A stretch of 35,356 bases of DNA from Erwinia oleae (GTDB lineage Bacteria > Pseudomonadota > Gammaproteobacteria > Enterobacterales > Enterobacteriaceae). How positions within the stretch are numbered: position 1 is the stretch's first letter; every line of letters begins with the position of its first letter. A program made the translations under genes and the position numbers. Where the stretch lies: NCBI RefSeq assembly GCF_000770305.1, contig NZ_JNVB01000055.1:1-35356 (forward strand), given 5' to 3'. Shown here piece after piece: positions 30,211-35,356 of this stretch. The notes below the pieces were generated by a model. The model was not told the DNA's origin. It worked only from the letters and a program-made list of their open reading frames with translations, and did no database searches.

Positions 30211-30618
30211 ATGAAATTAAACGTCAGCTGCTTCACAGCGTTATTCCTTTCCGCCGGTGCATGCGCCGGTACCGTTATTTACACCGACAGCGCCCACCCG
30301 GTCGCGGGCAATCCCGGGCCAGAGGTCACCGTCGTTCTGCTCGATGCGCCCGACAGGCTTCAGGCGCAGATGTTTGGGCCCCTGCCGGCAGATCCAGCGC
30401 AGGCTGAGCAGCAGGCGCGCGCGATCGTCAGCTCACAGGCCTTTCAGCAGCGTCAGCAGGAACTGTCAGGCGCTTACGTCGGCCTCACGCACGCCTGGAC
30501 ACTGGGGCTGGAAAAGTACCCTGCCGTGGTGTTTGACGACAGGTGGGTCGTGTACGGCACCACCGACGTCGGTACAGCCACGCAGCAGCTCAATGCCTGG
30601 AAGGAGAAAGCCCAGTGA
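30211..30618 (+). CDS. TIGR03757 (PFL_4709) ICE protein
   Basis: 135-residue exported protein. Signal peptide FTALFLSAGACA; then VIYTDSAHPVAGNPGPEVTVVLLDAPDRLQAQMF, ending YVGLTHAWTLGLEKYPAVVFDDRWVVYGTTDVGTAT, the family signature (thioredoxin-like, TrbC/TraW-like by position). The ATG at 30211 lies 8 bases after AGGGAG; an in-frame GTG at 30202 overlaps that site and is rejected. Overlaps the next gene by 4 bp. Confidence 0.88.
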   Translation: MKLNVSCFTALFLSAGACAGTVIYTDSAHPVAGNPGPEVTVVLLDAPDRLQAQMFGPLPADPAQAEQQARAIVSSQAFQQRQQELSGAYVGLTHAWTLGLEKYPAVVFDDRWVVYGTTDVGTATQQLNAWKEKAQ

Positions 30619-31586
30619 AAATGTCATTCTCCCGCCCACGCCGTCTGGCGCTGGCCACATTGCTGGCCTGCACGGGCACGATGGCCAGTGTCAATACTGC
30701 CAGCCTGCTCTCCAGCGCCGCCAGTCAGGACTGCATCAGCTGGCGCATCAGCGGTATCTGCTACTGGCTTTTCTGCACGCCGTTCGGCTGCTCGGTGAAG
30801 ACATCCGTCAAGGTGACGCATTATATCCCTGAGGCCGTGGTGTCGGCCTATCTGAGCCCCGGCGCCAATCCCTGGACCGAAATGTCTGCCGTCAGCAGCC
30901 TGGCAGACGGCGCCGAAAGCGCCCTTCTGGGCGGCGCGGCCGGTGTGCCGACCGGTGGCGGCCGCCAGGAAATGAAGGCGCCCGGCGAGCGCAAGCAGAA
31001 CCTGCACTTTTACTATGGTGATGCATACGGTCATCCCGCGACAAAACTCATCGGTGGCATGGTGTCGGGCTACTCCTGTGACAGCGCCGCCACACCCTTT
31101 ATGCCGTATTTTACGAGCGCTCTCGATGCGCTCGCCTGGCGCACCGGCGTGCCTGAATCCTTCTATCCGGAAGCCCTAATCCCGGGGCAGCGTGAAATTG
31201 GCAGTACGACATCCGGGACGATGTGGGGCAACGTTTATCCACGTGGCGGCTTTGTCACGCAGACCGACAGCTACAAATCCGCGGCAATCGTGGTTCAGCG
31301 CGTGGCCGATATCATCACCCGGGAGGGTCAGCTTCACGTCTACAGTCCGCTCACAGGCCAGCGTTCACCAGGCTACTGGCCACCCGATCCGGTACAGGAA
31401 AACACGGGAACCAAAAATCACAAGTGGCAGCGACTATCTCCTCAGCTCTCGCAGAGCTGTGCGGTATTTCCGGACACTGATGGCCAGATTGCTGAAGACG
31501 GCAACTACGCCTGGGCACTCTGGCAACCTTACAGCTGTTGCAAGCGCCGTGGCCAGACCTTCCTTTACAGCACCGATTTCTCCTGA
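30615..31586 (+). CDS. TIGR03756 (PFL_4710) ICE protein, TraU-like
   Basis: 323 residues. Signal peptide LALATLLACTGTMASVNTA; then DCISWRISGICYWLFCTPFGCSVKTSVKVTHYIPEAVVS, the Cys-rich start typical of TraU-type mating-pair stabilisation proteins, and C-terminal WQRLSPQLSQSCAVFPD...WALWQPYSCCKRRGQTF. Its several Cys suggest disulfides in the periplasm. GTG 30615 is preferred because AAGGAG lies 8 bases upstream and it overlaps the preceding stop; ATG at 30621 would be 14 bases away. Confidence 0.9.
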   Translation: MKMSFSRPRRLALATLLACTGTMASVNTASLLSSAASQDCISWRISGICYWLFCTPFGCSVKTSVKVTHYIPEAVVSAYLSPGANPWTEMSAVSSLADGAESALLGGAAGVPTGGGRQEMKAPGERKQNLHFYYGDAYGHPATKLIGGMVSGYSCDSAATPFMPYFTSALDALAWRTGVPESFYPEALIPGQREIGSTTSGTMWGNVYPRGGFVTQTDSYKSAAIVVQRVADIITREGQLHVYSPLTGQRSPGYWPPDPVQENTGTKNHKWQRLSPQLSQSCAVFPDTDGQIAEDGNYAWALWQPYSCCKRRGQTFLYSTDFS

Positions 31587-31596
31587 GGATAAACCT

Positions 31597-33021
31597 ATGA
31601 AACAACAGCAGACACGGGTTGTACTCCGCCTGGTGGCGGCGTGCACGCTTTTTTCTCTTATCTCCATGCCGGCGCTGGCCGTTGATACCTCGCTGTCATC
31701 AGGGGGCGCTTCGGTCAGCGGCGCCATTAATGATGGTTTGTTCTATTCGATCGGGGGCGGATCGGTCATTTCCCCGCCGCCAAGCCGCAGCAACATGTCA
31801 CGTTTAGGTCTGAACAGCGGCTGGAGCAGCGACCTCATGTGCGGCAACTTTGACCTGAAAACCACCGTGGGCAATCAGCTCAACGGGGTCACCAGTGGTT
31901 TTAAGGACCTGATGGGTAACGTTATTCAGGGCGCAACCGGCGCGGTCATGAGCATGCCGGCAATGGCCATCCAGCGGGCGAATCCGGGACTGTATGAAAT
32001 GCTCACCAACGGCGTTTTGCAGGCGGGACTCAGTTTTGATAAAGCCCAGCTCAACTGCCAGAACATGTCGAAAAAGCTTGCCGATTATACGCTGGGGAGT
32101 AAGTGGCAACAGGCCGCCGTCTCCGAAGAGTACAAGGATATTGTCGCCTCCAGCGGCGGTGATGCCGTCTCCAGCGACCAGAAACTGCAGAAAGCAACCG
32201 GTGAAGAGGGGGTGACCTGGGTCGGAGGTCAGAAACGCGGCGGAAAAGGCCAGCAGGCCATTCAGCCGACGCGGGACCTCGCGAAGGCAGGATACAACAT
32301 GATGAACAGCCTGCCGGTCACAAGTAACAGCAGCGTAAGCACATCGGGCTGCAGTGGCACCGTATGTCAGCGATGGCCAACGTCCGATGCGGCCGCCGCA
32401 GCGGTGGTTAAAGTACTGGGCGACCGTTCCATTCGTACCTGCCGTGAGACCAGCGAGTGCACCAGCGGCGGTTCAGACAATCAGCCTGGTAGCACGCTTG
32501 CCGGTACAGGGTTCTCGCCGGTGCTGGAAGATGCCACCAAAGCCAATCTTGAGCAGCTCGGCAAGCTGGTCGGCGGAGAACTGCAGCCAACAGCTGATAA
32601 CCTCGCAGCCCTTAAAACCGGCAGTCTTGTCGTGACGCGCGGCGTCATCCAGTCGCTGCGCGATGACCCGGACAGGGTCGCGCTGGTTCAGCGACTGGCC
32701 GGTGAACTGGCGATGGCTGACACCGTGGAAACCGCGTTGACCATGCGGCGCATGCTGACCACGGGCGAATCCGAGCCCAACGCAGCGGAACAGCCAGAGG
32801 CGATAGCCGAAGGTGACCGTCGTGTAGATGCGCTCGATCGGGAGCTGAATGCCCTGCGAAATGAAATGGAGCTTCGCAAGTCCATCAGTAGCAACAGCCT
32901 GCTGACCACGCTCGCGCGCCAGGGAACCCGTAACCAGGACAACCAGCTGCAGCAGAAGTCCGGCAACCAGGACCAGGGCTTTGGCCAGATGAATCAGACC
33001 CAGTCTTCCGGAGCAAACTGA
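31597..33021 (+). CDS. TIGR03755 (PFL_4711) ICE protein, TraH-like position
   Basis: 474-residue exported protein. Signal peptide LVAACTLFSLISMPALAVD; then the Gly/Ser-rich GLFYSIGGGSVISPP, LGLNSGWSSDLMCGNFDLKTTVGNQLNGVTSGFKDLMGNVI, and the C-terminal coiled coil (VDALDRELNALRNEMELRKSI). Length fits the family. ATG at 31597 follows TGAGGAT; a longer open frame upstream is a shadow over the TraU-like gene. The next gene begins after one base. Confidence 0.9.
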   Translation: MKQQQTRVVLRLVAACTLFSLISMPALAVDTSLSSGGASVSGAINDGLFYSIGGGSVISPPPSRSNMSRLGLNSGWSSDLMCGNFDLKTTVGNQLNGVTSGFKDLMGNVIQGATGAVMSMPAMAIQRANPGLYEMLTNGVLQAGLSFDKAQLNCQNMSKKLADYTLGSKWQQAAVSEEYKDIVASSGGDAVSSDQKLQKATGEEGVTWVGGQKRGGKGQQAIQPTRDLAKAGYNMMNSLPVTSNSSVSTSGCSGTVCQRWPTSDAAAAAVVKVLGDRSIRTCRETSECTSGGSDNQPGSTLAGTGFSPVLEDATKANLEQLGKLVGGELQPTADNLAALKTGSLVVTRGVIQSLRDDPDRVALVQRLAGELAMADTVETALTMRRMLTTGESEPNAAEQPEAIAEGDRRVDALDRELNALRNEMELRKSISSNSLLTTLARQGTRNQDNQLQQKSGNQDQGFGQMNQTQSSGAN

Positions 33022-33022
33022 C

Positions 33023-33361
33023 ATGAAGCGTGCATGGTTCCGCGGCCGCACGGGCCGCTTTATTACGATGGTATCCATCCTGGTACTGATTACTGCTGGC
33101 ATGTTTGCCCTGGCTTCCGTGTTTATGGCCTACGACCCCGATGGCCACCTGACCCGCCGCTGGCTGTATGAGAGCCGGTGGGCGCTGTTCGCCTGGCGAC
33201 TAACGATTTATGCCGGCATCGCGGCAGCCTGGCTTTTGAAGGTTCGCCCACAACTGCTGAGGCGCTGGCCGGAAGTCCGTGCCCGCATGCCGCGCACCGA
33301 GCTGCTCGGCTTATTGTTTATTCTGGCCACAGAGTGCGTGGCCTGGACCGGCACGGCATAA
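33023..33361 (+). CDS. Small ICE membrane protein, 112 residues
   Basis: Two or three hydrophobic segments (FITMVSILVLITAGMFALASVFMAY; WRLTIYAGIAAAWLL; ELLGLLFILATECVAW) with a basic N-terminus. It lies one base after TIGR03755 and 10 bp before traG, so it is an operon member. A homologous small membrane gene is usual at this place in SPI-7-like ICEs, but I know no function. Confidence 0.8.
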   Translation: MKRAWFRGRTGRFITMVSILVLITAGMFALASVFMAYDPDGHLTRRWLYESRWALFAWRLTIYAGIAAAWLLKVRPQLLRRWPEVRARMPRTELLGLLFILATECVAWTGTA

Positions 33362-33371
33362 GGAGAAGACC

Positions 33372-34892
33372 ATGACTGCTAACAGTTATCTGGAATACTT
33401 TCTGGTCCTCTTTGGCTGGGTAATGAATAACGCCATGTGGACCATCCTCAGCAGCACGGGGCTGTTTGCCCTGCCGCTGGTGTTTAAAGTGCTTGGCGTC
33501 TGGCTGAAGGTCCGGGAGGAAGGTGCGGATGAGGGGAACAAGGGGCTTCTGGCTATGCCGCGCATCGAGCACGCTATTTACGTCTCGTTCGTGGTGATGC
33601 TGTTCTGCTGTATTCCACTCCTGCCGGTGGATATCAGCACCATCAAGTTCGACAGTTCGAGGGCAAAGCAGTGTGGCATCAGCGTCCCGACGCCGCAAAA
33701 CTCCGGCTACAGCGGACTGGTTAACGACTTTGACGGACGTACTGCCCAAGTACCCATATGGTGGTATCTGCTGCATATGATGTCTAAGGGCACCACACAG
33801 GCGATGATTGCGTCTATTCCCTGCGGCACACAGCTGCGCCAGATGCGCTTTGACGTGCAGAACACCAAGCTGCGTGACCCGGTACTGCTGCAGGAGGTGC
33901 AGGACTTTGCCGACCAGTGCTACTCCCGGGCATATTTCCGACTTAAAAACAGCAATACCCAGCTCAGCGATGCCACCATTAACTCGGTAGGCTGGATTGG
34001 CAGCGACTATTTTCTGAAGGCGTCTGGATATTATGACTATTACACCGCCACCACCCCGAGGAGCCAGTGGCCCTATGACAGCGCGCGCGACAGCGGCTAT
34101 CCGGACACCGGTCAGGGAGGCTATCCCACCTGTAAAACGTGGTGGTCAGATGGCTCATCCGGGCTGCGCACTCGTGTGCTGGCCACTTTCAGTGATTACA
34201 CGCGTAAGGAAGTACAGAGGCAGTTTCCAGGCCAGCAGTGGGAGGAAGTGGTACTTCGATGGATAGTCAGCCCGCGTAATGCCGGACTTTCAGGCGGAGG
34301 TGTGACCTATATGGCTGGTGCAGACGACACAGCGTCAGGCATTGGCGGAAATCTCTCACGTCTGGCTTCTACTTTTGGGTTAGGCATGAAGCAGGTAGAA
34401 GCACTTCCTGGCTTCGATGCGTTGAAACAGGCGCTTCCGATGATACAGGCGCTATTACAGATGATGATTATTACTGTCATTCCTGTGCTGATGATGTTCA
34501 GTGCCTACGAGCCCAAAACGGTGGTTACTATATCATTTGCTCTGTTTGCACTGCAGTTCATCACGTTCTGGTGGGAGCTTGCTGGCTGGCTTGATGACAA
34601 ACTGATAACCATTTTGTACTCAAGCCTTGCTGCTACCGGACTTGCTTCAGGTGAACCTATCGCAGATTTCCTCAGCTCTCCAAGAGATGGATGGATCATG
34701 AATTTGGTACTGGGGATGATGTATGTGGTGTTCCCAGCTTTTTGGGTGGGCATGCTGGGCTGGATTGGAGTGAAAATTGGAGGCATTGCTGAAGGGTTCA
34801 TTAAGGGAGGTGCTCAAGCTCAACAAGCAGGTCAAGAAGGGGGAGCTATGGCCGGTGAGGCTGTGAAAGCTGGGGCTAGGAAACTAATCTAA
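33372..34892 (+). CDS. TraG N-terminal-type mating-pair stabilisation membrane protein
   Basis: 506 residues of the TraG_N type. N-terminal membrane helices (YLEYFLVLFGWVMNNAMWTILSSTGLFALPLVF; IYVSFVVMLFCCIPLLPVDI) are followed by a periplasmic region and C-terminal helices (LQMMIITVIPVLMMFSAYEP; ISFALFALQFITFWWEL; LVLGMMYVVFPAFWVGMLGWIGV). It ends in an Ala/Gln/Gly-rich tail. AAGGAGAAG precedes the ATG at 33372. Codon use changes within the gene: from about 34290 on it becomes clearly richer in A/T than the first two thirds. Confidence 0.9.
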   Translation: MTANSYLEYFLVLFGWVMNNAMWTILSSTGLFALPLVFKVLGVWLKVREEGADEGNKGLLAMPRIEHAIYVSFVVMLFCCIPLLPVDISTIKFDSSRAKQCGISVPTPQNSGYSGLVNDFDGRTAQVPIWWYLLHMMSKGTTQAMIASIPCGTQLRQMRFDVQNTKLRDPVLLQEVQDFADQCYSRAYFRLKNSNTQLSDATINSVGWIGSDYFLKASGYYDYYTATTPRSQWPYDSARDSGYPDTGQGGYPTCKTWWSDGSSGLRTRVLATFSDYTRKEVQRQFPGQQWEEVVLRWIVSPRNAGLSGGGVTYMAGADDTASGIGGNLSRLASTFGLGMKQVEALPGFDALKQALPMIQALLQMMIITVIPVLMMFSAYEPKTVVTISFALFALQFITFWWELAGWLDDKLITILYSSLAATGLASGEPIADFLSSPRDGWIMNLVLGMMYVVFPAFWVGMLGWIGVKIGGIAEGFIKGGAQAQQAGQEGGAMAGEAVKAGARKLI

Positions 34893-34910
34893 CTATTTCT
34901 AACTAAAGAT

Positions 34911-34940
34911 GAGGCTGGCAGATCAATCACTGACAGCCTC
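34911..34940. terminator. Convergent hairpin at the end of the traG operon
   Basis: GAGGCTG (34911-34917) pairs with CAGCCTC (34934-34940) around a 16-base loop. It lies between the plus-strand traG stop and the minus-strand stop of the next gene remnant. No strong U tract. Confidence 0.55.
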
Positions 34941-35166
34941 TATTCACGATCAATTCTGTAATTGCCTACGTACCAACCATAACCTTCAATACCATCACGA
35001 AAGCCATCATTAAGCTTTTTAGCCTTTGAAGTCGAATCAGGAAGTTTTGACGCAACTATAGAAACAGCTGAGCAAGCCGTCTTGACTGAGTCTCTTAAGT
35101 CCTCCCCTAAAGTGCGCCCACTCTCGTATTTATCCAACTCTTCATTTGATCTCCTCCCAATATCGG
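34940..35166 (-). pseudogene. C-terminal remnant of an ICE gene cut by the IS3 element
   Basis: About 75 codons read leftward from the IS junction to a TAG at 34940-34942. The translation contains DIGRRSNEELDKYESGRTLGE, DSVKTACSAVSIVASKLPDS and ends GWYVGNYRIDRE. No Met start with ribosome-binding site fits; the frame runs on through the junction into the IS end, so the front of the gene has been lost or separated. Lower GC, like the 3' part of traG. Family not recognised; a minus-strand gene after traG is common in this ICE group. Confidence 0.6.
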
Positions 35167-35356
35167 TGCCAGGGTAAATCAGAGATCCGGCCCTGTTTGC
35201 AGGCTTCGGATAAATTCTTCCGGAGTCTGGTTATTTAACGAGGAATGTGGCCGGTACTGGTTATATTCCTGCCGCCAGTGCTCGATCTTCTCCTGAGCAT
35301 CTTCCAGTGACAGGAACCAGTGCACGTTCAGACATTCATCACGCAGGCTGCCGTTA
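35167..35356 (-). mobile_element. IS3-family insertion sequence, partial (runs off the window)
   Basis: Transposase C-terminus plus a likely terminal sequence starting TGCCAGGGTAAATC at about 35167. The end assignment is by the TG...CA rule of IS3-type elements and by the break in the flanking gene; the other end is outside the window. Confidence 0.75.
35179..35355 (-). CDS. IS3-family transposase OrfB, C-terminal 58 residues (partial)
   Basis: Reading from the window edge the frame gives [20 protein letters not shown], then [20 protein letters not shown], and ends [12 protein letters not shown] at the TGA (35179-35181). The LRDECLN...FLSL..A and YN..RPHSSL blocks are the standard C-terminal signature of IS3-family DDE transposases (IS407/IS3-like subgroups). 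The catalytic Asp residues lie outside the window. Confidence 0.9.
   Translation of the reverse strand, partial: NGSLRDECLNVHWFLSLEDAQEKIEHWRQEYNQYRPHSSLNNQTPEEFIRSLQTGPDL

Noticed and set aside
31192..31596. Extended N-terminus for the TIGR03755 gene
   Set aside because: The upstream open frame overlaps the TraU-like gene; the signal peptide and ribosome-binding site place the start at 31597.
1..35356. CRISPR array, tRNA or rRNA genes, ICE attachment site
   Set aside because: No regularly spaced repeat array beyond the IS21 terminal repeats and no tRNA- or rRNA-like segment was seen; the integrase and att ends must lie outside.

Overview
The window is a 35-kb block of an SPI-7/ICEHin1056-type (GI-type, 'PFL_46xx/TIGR037xx') integrative conjugative element from a moderately GC-rich Enterobacterales host. 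It is bounded by insertion sequences on both sides. The assignment rests on recognisable protein families in their usual order: topB - DUF3577/STY4534-type gene - ssb - pilLMNOP - transglycosylase - TIGR03765 - TraD - TIGR03747 - RAQPRD - TIGR03758 - TIGR03745/03752 - TIGR03751 - VirB4 - TIGR03757 - TIGR03756 - TIGR03755 - TraG. The species cannot be fixed from the sequence. No integrase, relaxase, partition gene or attachment site is inside the window.

Layout. (1) 1-2575: an IS21-family element (istA/istB) that cuts off the front of an element gene. (2) 2576-7600: replication/maintenance part, with two unrecognised genes, an ardC 5' remnant joined to a 3' remnant of topB, a 640-bp noncoding stretch rich in hairpins, the DUF3577 gene and ssb. 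(3) 7683-8604: two accessory genes, DUF29 (+) and a secreted FxLYD-like protein (-). (4) 8770-13928: type IVb pilus genes pilL, M, N, O, P; the ATPase, inner-membrane, prepilin and adhesin genes expected next are absent. (5) 13933-18981: the coupling-protein operon. (6) 19147-20952: a lower-GC cargo patch with two GNAT acetyltransferases, a RibD-type deaminase and a short Cys-rich ORF. (7) 21273-26723: pilus assembly operon ending with the VirB4 ATPase. (8) 26822-30036: accessory block with a GNAT and a PerC-like regulator on the minus strand and a large GHKL-ATPase/HExxH protein on the plus strand. (9) 30211-34892: TraU/TraG-type mating-pair genes. (10) 34940-35356: a gene remnant cut by an IS3-family element.

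The element looks decayed. Three internal deletions are visible: ardC::topB (TopB has lost its Toprim half), loss of the pil genes after pilP with a short TIGR03759 gene next to it, and an in-frame TIGR03745::TIGR03752 fusion that removes the genes expected between them (TIGR03750, 03746, 03749). With the VirB8/9/10-like core missing, self-transfer from this copy is unlikely unless another system helps.

Two features look most novel. One is a recurring 5'-leader design: at seven ICE gene starts an inverted repeat pairs with the Shine-Dalgarno region, and in at least two leaders the same bases can also form a competing upstream hairpin, once a terminator-like one. The other is the 803-residue GHKL ATPase with an internal HEVAH metal-site-like motif, coded next to a PerC-like regulator inside the transfer region. 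A candidate structured RNA ending in an intrinsic terminator lies at 5840-6114.
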